From contig JADANN010000375.1 of NCBI GenBank assembly GCA_018806985.1, positions 2,356,001 to 2,420,000 on the forward strand: 64,000 nt of DNA, in the 5' to 3' direction. Below, piece after piece: positions 23,349 through 33,031 of this stretch (positions are counted from its first letter, which is position 1; every line of letters begins with the position of its first letter). The position numbers were made by a program, and so were the translations under genes. This DNA comes from Angiostrongylus vasorum (Eukaryota > Nematoda > Chromadorea > Rhabditida > Metastrongylidae). Below the pieces are notes generated by a model, which was not told the origin of the DNA, ran no database searches, and was given only the letters and a program-made list of their open reading frames with translations.

Positions 23349-24260
23349 GACAGAAGAGCTGAATAACCTTCTGCTTGTCCTCATAAACACGCTGGTTCGG
23401 CTTTTCACACGTTGCCTGTCTGAATGCAAGATGGAAGACTCAGTGGGAGACCAGAAAGACCATGCTATTGTTCAGGAACGGTTATCTCTGCGGTGTCGGA
23501 AACAATAGCCCAAATCTGCTTGCTATCTATCGTCTACATTCTTCTTCACTCGAATCTTCCTAAACAGGAATGACAGAACACCAGACGAAGCAGTGCCATT
23601 CGAACAAGCATGGTTTCGAAAAGGAATGAGTACGACGGACCACAAACACACGATTAGAAGACTCACTGAAATATCGCGAGAGTACAAAAGACCGTTCTGC
23701 CTTATTTTCATTGATTTAAAAAAGGTCTTCAGTTCAAATGAGATAGAAGAAGTCACGGAAGCCGTGAACAATCAGGGAGTCGATACTCAGCAAATAAAGG
23801 TTGTTCGTGAGTTGTATAAAAATTTAACAACCAAAATAACCCCCATTCTGCAAAAAATATTAACAATGACGTCAAAAAGTGAGACTAGGCAAGGCGACAA
23901 CATCTCGTTAAAATTGTTTACCACCACCCTCCAGAACGTCATGAGAACACTGAAATGGGGGTAATATATGAGAGAAAATCGATGGTCGGCAATTACACCA
24001 TCTTCGTTCTGTTGATGACATCGTTCTTATAAGACCCAACATTAAGCAAACTGAACGCGTGCTTGCCGACTTTGATAAACCCTGCGGAAAAATTGGTCTT
24101 CGAACAAACCTCCTAAAAACTATTTTCACGAATAACGGATTTGTTACGTCACCCGCTTCACGCTTAACTGAACGATATCTCCTAATGCGACAGTTACGTC
24201 AATCTAAGTCAGGAAATCGAGATGGTGAACCTAGCTCTGGAATTTCCCGAGACGTACGTC
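23349..24260 (+). pseudogene. RTE-A reverse transcriptase fragment, right arm
   Basis: Broken RTE-clade RT. 23593-23964 is open for 123 codons and holds the FRKG motif (WFRKGMSTTDH), the motif-A block (FIDLKKVFSS; the second aspartate of the usual KAFDS is lost) and ETRQGDNISLKLF, which corresponds to GVRQGDTISPKLF. A stop follows TLKWG. The catalytic-site block at about 24005 reads VDDIVLI. Homology decays after 24175 and merges into module T near 24300, so the C-terminal domain is absent. The same C-terminal loss occurs in the copies at 40260 and 59250. Confidence 0.85.
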
Positions 24261-24299
24261 TATGTAAGGATCATAGATTCTACGTAAATAGTGTATATT

Positions 24300-24960
24300 G
24301 CAAGATTTTACAGCGTAAGACGATGGGTGGAGTGTGTGTGATGAGTTTGCCACGCGGTTCTACTTCGCTTGTAGCGGTTTACCAAACCTCAAACCTCGGT
24401 TATTAAGCCCTTTATGCACATGACATTTACAAGACAATGTAATGAGATTCGGAATGTATGTACAGTAAATTGCAAGTAAAGTAGTTCAGCGAGTAGTAAT
24501 ATAACTAAACAAACTGCACTAACAATGGTGTAGAGCTCTATGCAGCCGATTTATGAGAGTGTGAGAATAAGCAGGAGGTACTGTTCAAGTAACAGCAATA
24601 TTACAACTACAACCACTAAAGAACCGGAATGTTACAGCGATGACAGGGTTGTTTCAGCAATGAGGTGGAAGATTCTTCGGGGTGGAGTGCTTGTGAACAA
24701 TGCTAGTACTTGATAGAATTGTTATATTGACAACGAGCAGTAATGTTGCTTACAAGTTCGAGCCTTGTCGTAGAATCTCGCTTGAGTGTTTCAAGCATGC
24801 CAATTTCATTGATAAGGCGCATACGAGCACTGGCGAGTTATGAAGAATGATCAACTCAAGAGCTTGTGCTCATTTACTCCTGAACAGCGCGAAGCCGCCT
24901 TTGTAGACGTCGTTTGCGTAGTTTAGCACACTCCTGTTCGTTCAGAGGATGCAAAGACCT
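24300..24960 (+). repeat. Module T (after RTE-A RT)
   Basis: Landmarks in order: TTACAGCGTAAGACGATGGG (24307), AACCTCGGTTATTAAGCC (24395), GACAATGTAATGAGATTCGG (24434) and AAGTAGTTCAGCGAGTAG. Other copies: 40330-41290 and 50387-50953 (plus), 58600-59250 (minus), the left-arm outer end (1-320, minus), and a diverged version at 55870-56930. It follows the RTE-A RT in three places but stands alone at 50387, so it may be a separate element or an RTE-A 3' end. Confidence 0.7.
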
Positions 24961-25355
24961 TCTCCTCTCAACTAATCGAGCTATTTCAGCTGCTGCACGC
25001 AAATCAGCAACCGACACCGCTCGACGCAAAGGTGATGGTCTAAGTTACGCAAAAATGAGCTAACTGGTGTCTTACACAGTGGACATTTTTCAGCGCGTTT
25101 TAACCATTGAGAGGTACAAGTGAAGCAAAACGAATGAGAGCACTTGTTGAGCAATGTTGGATTGGTTCCCGGCATAAGACATATGGCGCAGACATTCAAA
25201 GTTGTTTCCGCATCTCCTTTACTGGATGCACCCACCACTTCTTTACAGTCCATGATTCCAGCTTTTGTAGAAGAAAAAGATGAATGAAACAGTTCTGCAG
25301 CCCCTTCACCGTCACCCATCAGCGCACTATGCACTTCCTTAAGTAGAGAAGCCAT
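24874..25355 (-). pseudogene. TOPORS-like C3HC4 RING-finger gene relic, copy 1
   Basis: The minus-strand ATG at 25355-25353 opens 124 codons ending at 24981. Counting from the upstream in-frame Met at 25472, the RING is C95-x2-C98-x12-C111-x-H113-x2-C116-x2-C119-x10-C130-x2-C133, complete for two zinc ions. The SFCFTCTSQW and CPLCKTPVSSF spacing resembles the RING of TOPORS-type ubiquitin/SUMO E3 ligases (family resemblance only). After the RING the frame is lost: the natural continuation, a basic helix-like tail (VADLRAAAEIARLVERRRSL and an RKRRLQRRLR run), lies in another frame and ends at 24874. A splice-acceptor-like ACTTCCAG precedes the ATG, suggesting a captured spliced gene. Copy 2 at 50954 has different lesions. 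Confidence 0.72.
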
Positions 25356-25599
25356 GGCGGTTTGAGAAGGTAACGCTGTTCCTGGAAGTTGTGTAATTAA
25401 CAAGGTTAACTCAGGACTCCAGGTAAGACAGAGCTTCAAAACCAGCAGTAGGCCAGCTAAAGTCCCTCGCACACTAGGCGCTCCCGCCTATGAGGCCAGG
25501 CGGTGAGACGACCACAGAGAGACCGCAAAATCTCGGGTATAGCACGACATCATTGGAACCGGATCTGACGAACACACGCACGAAACGCCACGGAAAAAT

Positions 25600-27020
25600 T
25601 GCAAACCAGCGGAGGACGTAAAAAACGGTATTGCTGCCCATGGAAAGGAGACCAAGGGGATCTTCGTAACTATCGTCCCATGTGCTTTTGACTGTACTCT
25701 ACAAGCAGTTCACGAAGATTATATTCTCGCGCAATTCAAGGACATTGGATGAGGCGCAACCAGTCGAGCAAGCAAGATTTCGAAAAGGATCTTTGCTGCA
25801 TGGACCACATCTAAACCGCGTCCAGAGTCGTCAAAGCTTGCGGGGAATACCACTTGCCTCTGGTCCTAACCTTTGTAAACTATGAAAAAGCATCTGACAG
25901 TGTCGAAACGAATGCAATCCTATCAGCGCTAGTCGACCAAGAAGTGGATCCTTCCTGTACAAGAACTCTGTCCGACTGTTATCGGAATTGCACTACGAAA
26001 ATACAGCTTTTCCATTGAAATCTTACCATACCCATAGGAAAAGGGGTTCGACAGAGCGACACAATATCGGCAAAGCTGTTTAGTGCTGCACCGCAGTGGA
26101 TAATGAAGTCACCTGATTGGGATGAGAAAGGCATACGTATTGATAGAATATTCCTATCAAACCTTCGTTTTGCCGACGACATCGTCATCTTCTCAAGAAG
26201 TACTAGCGAAGCAGAGATGATGATCAACGAGCTCAACGAAGCGGGGAAAAGATCAGACTGCGCGTAAATCAAAAGAAGACCCAGTTCATGAAAAAACCCA
26301 TGGTGCGAAGGCGAAAAAAATTGAATTGAATGGCTCTCCCAATGCACAGACCTCTTCGTACGTATACCATGAGCGACCAATAAACATGAAAAACAACATG
26401 AAGGAGGAACTAGATACAAGAACTAGAGCAGCTTGGGCCGCATTCGGGCCTCTCAACGAAGCCACCGACCAACTGAAGGACTCAAAAATCCGCGCTCATC
26501 TCTTCGATTCTACGGTCCTCCCAGCACTCTGTTATGCTTTAGAGACGTGGGTTGATACCTCAAGCACGTTAAAATGCTTCGCACTACTCACAGAGGGCTT
26601 GAGCGATGTCTTCCGATTTATAACCGGCACTCTCAATGTCCAGCAGGAATGCGAAGCTCTGAGCTTCGAAATCTGTCTCATCTTCGAGATGGAGCGGAAT
26701 ATACATCGATAGCGAAACATAGATGGGCGGTCACATAATGAGAAGAACAAAAGAAGATGGACGAAAAGAACTGTAGAGTGGACTCCAAGAGAATATAAAC
26801 GTCCGTTAGGACGACCACCTGCACGTTGGGCCGACGTGTTCGTAAACAAAGTTAATCAGCTGTACCCGCAGATGCAGTTGTTTTACAGATCACAGTACGA
26901 GACTCGCAAGCGCTGCCATGCTCGAACAAGACCACCACCATGGACTACGATTGCGAGAGAAAGGAATGGATGGCATATGTGCTGGGTCTGCACGACTCGT
27001 GAAGACGGACAGTCCAAGTT
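25600..27020 (+). pseudogene. RTE-B reverse transcriptase, copy 1
   Basis: 5'-truncated RTE-clade element of a family distinct from RTE-A. Plus-strand pieces in order: finger region with ARFRKGSLLHGPH (about 25770), motif A as FVNYEKASDS (about 25870; asparagine where the catalytic aspartate is expected), KGVRQSDTIS (about 26040), the active site FADDIVIF (26168), the thumb-like region from 26390 (EELDTRTRAAWAAFGPL), ALCYALETW (about 26530), and the C-terminal zinc-knuckle-like tail with GRPPARWADVF (about 26810) and ending ARERNGWHMCW (about 26960). Several stops and frameshifts rule out activity. No EN domain is present. It lies tail-away from the RING relic, as in copy 2. Confidence 0.88.
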
Positions 27021-27059
27021 TCCAAGTAAGTAAGTATAGCAGTGAGAAAACGTCTGCGG

Positions 27060-28030
27060 GTTTCGAATTACAATTAAAGGAGACATAAGAATTCCACAGA
27101 CGGAAACGTCTTTGCATCCAAGAACCTGTAGATCAGGGTGGAAGCGACGTTATTCTAAGTGTGTCCATGCAAACGCAGCATGACGATGAAGTTCAATCAG
27201 TGTAACACACTAGAAAAGAACGACACCTTACCAATTCATTCTCGATGATTTCTCAATCCTGGCACACGTTTGCCACTTAGTGTAGGTGTTTCTTATCAAT
27301 GGCTGGTGCTCCACGATTCAATCCTCTACTTGATTCTCACTAACAGGATATACGTCGATCGATTGTGACTGACGCATACCCAGTGACTGTAGGCGTAGTG
27401 CAAAAAATATTGATTATATCGACTTGAACATCCTTCGAGCGCTGGAGAGCCGCTTTGCGACCGCACGCAAGCCGCCTTTGACTTGGAGCAGATTAACTTA
27501 CATACTTCGTTCTAGAATTTAATGGAATCAGTCCTTCAAATCATCTAAATCCTTCCATGTCTTTATGTTCAAGATGAGTTATTTTGTTGTGTGTTGATTT
27601 TTGTAAGAAAACAATAGCAAGTAGCTGTTTTTTTAGCCTAGTACATTGTCAATTATTTCTTGAAAAGCTCACTGCTCCTTTTACTTCTATTTTTGTACCA
27701 CCTTTGGGTTTTTTGCTACACCTTAGCAAAACCAGTAATCTACGGTGAAAAATTCCGATTATGTTTGCGGTGATCGAATGAATTCCTCACAATGGTTTAC
27801 ATCCTTATCATGGCTGACAGGAGTTCCTAAGTGTACGGCTGCCATGTCTATCGTGGATCGGTAGGGTCGCCCTAGCTAAGAAGAAATCAGACGGTCCCAT
27901 CAGGAAGCCTAGCTAAGAGCCAGCACCGAGCTAGTCGCATGGTGGCAAATCCCATTCTAACTCACAAGGGCTGCGACTGCCTGTGGTGGTGACGACTTGG
28001 GCATACTCAGCGTAAGTTTGAATTGACGTA
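27060..28030 (+). repeat. Module Y followed by repeat D
   Basis: Y (27060-27800) matches 41560-42340 directly and parts of 53400-53700 and 57640-58150 inverted (GACGTTATTCTAAGTGTGTC near 27148; GCCGCTTTGCGACCGCACGC near 27449). D follows at 27800-28030. No coding region is supported. Confidence 0.7.
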
Positions 28031-28119
28031 CTACCTACATCTTTACTGAAGAATTCATTGCATCACCTTGGTTCTTAGGATTCTTGATGTAGGTAGACGC
28101 TTATCCTTCTAACGGTTCA

Positions 28120-28430
28120 CCTCCCCATCGTGGCTTTGAGGTGTTCCTGCGTATCGGGACTGCGCTGTACAGCGTGCATATTTATCGCCCCGGCAGTGTC
28201 TCCCAAGCTGAGGGATAGTCCGGCGTTCCCATCAAGAACATCAGCTAGAAGTTAGCCAATATCAGGATCCGCTACCGTCCTGGTATCCAAGCAGTTGCAT
28301 GGTGACGAATATCCTTCTGATCCAAAGCAGCTGTCAGTGGCTGTGGTGGCAACGACCTGAAGCAGACTCGGCCATGCTGTCCTTGGGACTACACGGAACA
28401 ACAATGGCTAATCCAGTAAAACTCCGGGAG
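28120..28430 (+). repeat. Repeat D, second tandem copy
   Basis: A second D unit about 100 bases downstream of the first: GAGGTGTTCCTGCG, GGCTGTGGTGGCAACGACCT and CAATGGCTAATCCAGTAAAA. The two units differ at many positions and so are not a recent tandem duplication. Confidence 0.7.
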
Positions 28431-28479
28431 AGTGGAAATTATTCTGGCCCCACACAACCAGTGAAGACGGGCCATCCAA

Positions 28480-28705
28480 TTATCAAAGTAAGCACGGACC
28501 GCGACTACCCTTTCCGGGTTCTCACGTGTTACGCACAGCACCACTAAACCCTTCGTTCTGCTTTTCTCCCGGTCAGTATTTTTGCCCTAACGGTGTCATT
28601 ATCAGTGACTCTTCATCGGGAATGGTCTGAGGAGCACAAATCAGCATTAAACCCGATTAATTTAAAGTTATATACTATGATTTCTATCACAGCCCTGGTT
28701 TAACT
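28480..28705 (-). repeat. S2 unit
   Basis: Reverse S2 unit: CACGTGTTACGCACAGCACC, TCTCCCGGTCAG and TGGTCTGAGGAGCACAAATC. It lies directly upstream of the candidate host exon and may sit in its intron. Confidence 0.7.
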
Positions 28706-28751
28706 TTTCTTAACTTTTTTTTTGCTTAGTTTTTCGATAACATCTTTCCAG

Positions 28752-28865
28752 AAGACTGCTCACGATCCCGAACAAGAACTGGAACAGGAAGAGCAACCTA
28801 GTAAAAAGCTACAGCTTGACGAGGCCAACGTAGAACAACAAGACAAGGACACTGAGACGAAATAG
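28752..28865 (+). CDS. Likely terminal exon of a host gene (acidic/Gln-rich tail)
   Basis: A T-rich tract ending in a good acceptor (ACATCTTTCCAG, to 28751) is followed by 37 codons and a TAG. The peptide begins KTAHDPEQELEQEEQPSKKL and ends DKDTETK, rich in Glu, Gln, Asp and Lys, with no cysteine or hydrophobic core. Codon pattern and splice site look like a real 3' exon, unlike the decayed repeats around it. I do not recognise the protein; low-complexity acidic tails occur in many nuclear proteins. No upstream exon is identifiable in the neighbouring repeats, so the gene is either fragmentary here or its other exons lie far away. Confidence 0.5.
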   Translation, partial: KTAHDPEQELEQEEQPSKKLQLDEANVEQQDKDTETK

Positions 28866-28879
28866 GTTTAGTACGTTGT

Positions 28880-29252
28880 GAGCACTTCCAAGCGAAGCCG
28901 ACTGCATTATGTTATATGCCCCTCAAAAAGTGCAATTGCAAGACTAGAACTGTAGCAAAGTGAATCCACATGACCAGTCTAAGAATGCTTGCGTAATTCT
29001 ACAAACTTCTAGTTCTCTCTCATAAAATGGACTGGTGCATACGCGCTGACGGCATTGACGAGCTACCGCACTTGCTAAGTGAATGTATGACCACGTGTGC
29101 CATTCACGTATCACTTACTTGAAACTGGTAGAAGGCTGTCGTAAAGTGAGTTGGAGTCCTTCTATGATCCATCACGACTCCTTACGAGAAGCACAACAAT
29201 TCCGTGTTGTGTTTATTGGGTTTCACCAACTCTGAAATTTACACAAAGTATA
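28880..29252 (-). repeat. Module M1 fragment
   Basis: Matches parts of 15900-16520 with an internal deletion (GGTAGAAGGCTGTCGTAAAG near 29128; TTTATTGGGTTTCACCAACT near 29212). It abuts the truncated RTE-A copy at 29253. Confidence 0.65.
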
Positions 29253-30807
29253 ACCGACTGTTGGGAAGATAGCGTTGTCGATAAAATCGACGAGGAATAC
29301 GATTCGCTCATCCAACATCTTCACGTTAACGCTATGAAACCTGAAAGTTCGAAAGTCACCAAGAAACGTCCGTCCCCAGAAACTCTCCAGCTAATACGCT
29401 AGCGCGGAATCGCACGAGCTGCAGGCAACCGCGAACTAACGTCCGAACTTGCAAAACAATGCAGACAGGCGATAAAAGAAAACGTTGAAGAGAGAAAAGC
29501 AGCAGTAATGGTCGAAGCTTCAGAGGCTGTGAAAAGCATTCAAGCCCACCGAAGGTTCGCCAATTGCAAGAGGATGAGGATTGCACTCCGACGCCCACAC
29601 GGAACACGTCCCGAAGGACAATGCAGAAAATTATTCACGAATATTACCCAGATCTCTTCGATAGCCACGTCCACCTTCCATCGTGTAAAATAAGGGAGGA
29701 TGGATTTGTTGTACTATCAGTTCTCCCTTCCGGATTCCGACATGCCACTTCGTAGGTGAAAAATCGAACAGCTCCAGGTCTGGGTAGGATAAGACCTGAA
29801 CACCTGAAGAACCCTCCGCCAATCCTTATAAACACACTGGCTGTGCTCTTCACACGTAACCTGTCCGAATGAAAGGTCCCTATTCAGTGGAAGACTAGCA
29901 ATATCGTGTTATTGTTCAGGAAGGGTGACTTACACGATATCGGCAACTATCGCCCCATCTGCTTGCTGTTTGTCGTCTACAAACTTTCCACCCGATTGAT
30001 CCTAAACAAGATTGAGAGAACATTGGACAAAGAACAGCCATGTGAGCAAGCAGGGTTTCGAAAAGGATTTATTACGATGGACCACATCCACATGATAACA
30101 AGACTAATTAAAATATCGCGAGAGTACAAAAACAGCTCTGTCTTATTTCCATCAATTTAAAGAAGGCCTTTGACACAAGTGAGATAGAAGCAGTCATGAA
30201 ATCCCTTTATAGTTAAGGAGTCCCTGCTCAGTACATAAAGATTCCTCGTGTGCTGTACAAAAATTTCACAACCAAGATATCACCATTCTACAACGGTATT
30301 AACATCGATGTCAAAAGAGGGGTTAGGCAAGGCGATACCATCTCGCCAAAATTATTCACCGCCACCCTCGAGAACGTCATGCGAACATTGGAATAGGACA
30401 ACATGGGAGTGAAAATCGATGGCCGGCAATTACACCGTCTTCGCTTTGCTGATGACATCGTCCTTATAACACCAAACATTAGCCAAGGAGAACGAATGCT
30501 TGCCAACTTTGATAATGCCTGTGGTAAGATTGGTCTCCGACTAGATCTCACGAAAACGATGTTCATGAGGAACGGATTGGTTTCGTATGCCCCATTCACG
30601 CTCAACGGAACGAGTATCTCCGAATGCTCTAATTATGTCTATCTAGGTCTGGAAATCAATATGATGAATGACTTAGCTGCAGAGCTGAGCAGAAGGAGAC
30701 GAGCGGCCCGGGGAGTTTTCAAGAGCATGGAGGATGTAGTGAAGAAGACAAAGAACGCGCGAGTCCGTGCCCACCCTTTTGACTCAACGGTACTTGCCGG
30801 TACATGA
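29253..30807 (+). pseudogene. RTE-A linker and reverse transcriptase, truncated copy
   Basis: 5'- and 3'-truncated RTE-A in normal (non-inverted) order. It starts in the EN-RT linker (WEDSVVDKIDEEYD), runs through AIKENVEERKAAVMVEASEA, the KIREDG block and NRTAPGL near 29760, the finger motif AGFRKGFITMDH near 30050 and the GVRQGDTISPKLF block near 30320, to the active site FADDIVLI at 30442. The last frame (30403-30807) is open for 134 codons and keeps both catalytic aspartates, but a frameshift in motif A and several stops precede it. It ends at VLAGT near 30807, before the C-terminal domain. Confidence 0.88.
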
Positions 30808-31035
30808 TATAGCCCTTTTTCAAACCGATTTTACAATCCAAGCAAGACTCATTGCTCATAGTGAGTGATCTGCATATGACTGGCCTTACTCCACCTAACG
30901 ATAGACTTGCCTTAGCACTTAGATTTTTGGATTGGTTTTTGAATCAGATTTTCATTGGAATAAGGAAATGTCTTCCAAGTAGCAAAATATTTTATGGTAT
31001 AGTACGTGTTCCTATGCGGATTGTATTCTACTAGG
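30808..31035 (+). repeat. Module W fragment
   Basis: Resembles 19300-19460 (CTCATAGTGAGTGATCTGCA near 30855; TTGGATTGGTTTTTGAATCA near 30929). Diverged. Confidence 0.55.
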
Positions 31036-31039
31036 CAAT

Positions 31040-31230
31040 TCGCCCAAAAATCTGCAATCGAGCGACAAGGAACTATATGGGAGGCGGTTAGGAGTCGCCT
31101 CCAACAATAAACTGCCGCTGTAGTCTGGGAGAGACTAGCAACCTACCGGTGAGTATACCCAGCCTCCATGTGCAGAGGTCAGCAAGCTATGCGTAGGTAT
31201 CAAAAAGTTAAACGCGGTAAAAAAAAGACG
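31040..31230 (+). repeat. RTE-A 5'UTR fragment
   Basis: Resembles 37945-38105 of the long RTE-A copy: TATGGGAGGCGGTTAGGAG, CTGGGAGAGACTAGCA and GTAGGTATCAAAAAGTTAAA. No coding sequence. Confidence 0.6.
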
Positions 31231-31494
31231 CGGCGCGGCTTATTGAGGATTATTATAGGACCACGTTGGTTTAATCGACACGAAGTCTGTTCAAGAGATT
31301 TGTTCTGTGTTTAATTTGCCTCTCTGATGTACATCGCGACAATACATGCATGGTCGCTGGTTCCATCCCGCACTAGTCTATTCAAGCCGCCCATCGGGTC
31401 CACAACTGAGGAGTATTACCTGTGATGATTATCTCATGACGTCGCAGCATATACTGCCTGTATACTGTAGCATAGGAAAAATTCATTTTCCATG

Positions 31495-31730
31495 CCAGGG
31501 TATTATGTGACATAAAACCATAATGATGATAAGATATTTGCAAAACATGGACCCAGTACAGATTCCTTTTTTATTCCAGATACAAAAAATTGGCTGAGAG
31601 AAAGGAAAAGCAAGACACTCAATGGTGCAGTGTGTAACACGTGAAACCTTGGAAAGAATAATCCCGTGTTCGAATTTGGTCTAGGGTCCAAGTATTGCCA
31701 ATATTTTAGCATTAATGTGGTTATCTAGGA
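31495..31730 (+). repeat. S2 unit with clear tRNA-like boxes
   Basis: Single S2 unit. Box A TGGTGCAGTGTG starts at 31623 and box B TGTTCGAATTT at 31667, 44 bases apart as in a tRNA gene. It supports a tRNA-derived origin for the S1/S2 families. The flanks (GATATTTGCAAAACATGG, ATTTTAGCATTAATGTGG) are the shared S1/S2 ends. Confidence 0.72.
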
Positions 31731-32295
31731 ATTCTCTAGCAACATCTGTCCCAGCATTCCAAAACAAACCGACTCGACTTGCATCCACTGACATTCATGA
31801 GGAAAACAAAGTACTTAAGTAGCACGCAAAACCAAACAAAAATCCAAAGAGCTTTATGAATGGAAAAACCATTGCAACAAACTGGATTAACGATTTTGGA
31901 AATATGCACGATGTATGAAGATGGATCAATGAATTGGAGAAAGCGCCGCTACATTCAGGGAGTGCGTCAATGAGTACTGTTGTCTTTAAGCAACTGTGAA
32001 TAATAAAGCAGTTTAGAGAAGAGTGTAGAGCAAAGAGCGAGGCAGACCGAAGAACAGGACATATACTTATTCATAATCATTAAAGAATTCTTAATAGTTA
32101 GATGTTTAATGGACGACACAGATGTAACTCGTTCAGGGATGCCAAGTTGGTTAATCGTCAGGCTAGGTGGCACGTCACTAGACGGTGAATGGAGTAACTC
32201 CCACGTCCGACTTTCTATTAACCTCGGCACTCATTGAATAATTCTTTCTAGTTCTGTTTAGCAAACACGAGGTGTTATTTTATTTCTTTATTTAC
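31731..32295. other. No gene seen
   Basis: AT-rich stretch between an S2 unit and the 3' end of PLE-A. No repeat copy elsewhere in the window, open frame or RNA gene could be recognised. Confidence 0.55.
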
Positions 32296-32296
32296 G

Positions 32297-32340
32297 TACA
32301 AGCTGACGTTTCGGCGGATTTCGCTTTCCTCAGAGCCTGG
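32297..32340 (-). ncRNA. Hammerhead-ribozyme-like motif, PLE-A 3' flank
   Basis: Minus strand: CCAGGCT, CTGAGGA core, a short hairpin (AGCG/CGCC with one A-C mismatch), then the GAAACGTC core and AGCTTG. Helix I can pair CAGGCT with AGCTTG (six pairs including one G-U). The order matches a type I hammerhead with a minimal 2-bp stem III (AC/GU) and cleavage after the final C. One unpaired A sits between CTGAGGA and stem II, unlike the standard core. Hammerhead motifs in PLE terminal repeats are established; activity of this one is unknown. Confidence 0.5.
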
Positions 32341-32531
32341 AAAGGTCATGTTGACAGCAATCTATTCGGCCAAACACCTCCATAACCAAACAGAGAAAAC
32401 GCTGAACCAAGATTTCAGTCACCTTGAGCACAGCTTTGCACACTCACCGCTTTCTATGGGTCTTCCACTGAGTGTGTCGCGTGGAGACCACCCTCACGGA
32501 GTTCACATGGAATCGTGGTGTGCCCATCTCA

Positions 32532-32969
32532 TCAGAATAACAGTCTTATGTACTGCCCAATATCACGCGTGATAATGAGACATTCCTCCTTGCAGCTCAT
32601 CTTCAGATTTTTGGAATTAATCCAGAATGCCTCAAGAATTTTGCGCGCTTGTGTTCTCGATTCTTGCGCGAGGATCGTAACCCCTACTTCAAAGTCTTCT
32701 TCGTTATGTCTCTGCCTCCTGTGCGTGCCTAGTGGAGTATTTGCTTTACGTTTGCCGACTGGGTGTTCTTTTATGCGAACGCAGAGTGGTCTACCCGTTT
32801 CGCCAGTGTATTCGTCTCCGCACGTCTTGCAGGAGATCGGATGAACTGTGCACGAACTGATGCAATCACCGTCTCTACCATTGGGGCAAACTGTGCAACT
32901 TTTCGTTGCACACGGACGGTCATATGGGCGGTTACGAACTAGTTGGCGTCTAGGATTAATCGGTGGCAT
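32532..32969 (-). pseudogene. PLE-A GIY-YIG endonuclease domain
   Basis: 145 open codons. The cysteine cluster C25-x2-C28 with C36 and C40, then C47-x2-C50, precedes the nuclease core EYTGETGR (Y54, G56, E57, R60), VRIKEH (R65, E68, H69) and the distal LEAFWI (E113). This matches the GIY-YIG domain of canonical PLEs, which nicks target DNA. The core residues look intact, but the domain is separated from its RT by stops. Listed as a pseudogene because the parent ORF is broken. Confidence 0.88.
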
Positions 32970-33031
32970 TTCAATTATCGTTACCGATTTCTCTGGACCG
33001 GCCGTTCTTGAGCAGCGTTTTATATCTGCAC

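Larger units (their letters stand above)
15200..24590. repeat. Right arm (R) of the palindrome
   Basis: Inverted partner of 1-9936. Its outer part (23523-23771 against 810-1058) translates identically to the left arm over 82 codons, and 22823-23092 differs by one codon in 89. The inner block 15710-16096 differs from 9043-9429 at about five codons of 128. Between these, 18190-20690 is visibly more diverged from L but very close to 46953-49400 elsewhere in the window. The same repeat order then continues outward into T, a RING relic and RTE-B. Confidence 0.93.

Noticed and set aside
1..24590. The whole palindrome as one giant terminal-inverted-repeat transposon
   Set aside because: No transposase, terminal motif or target duplication is visible. 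The spacer contains repeats also found elsewhere, and the outer end is off the window.
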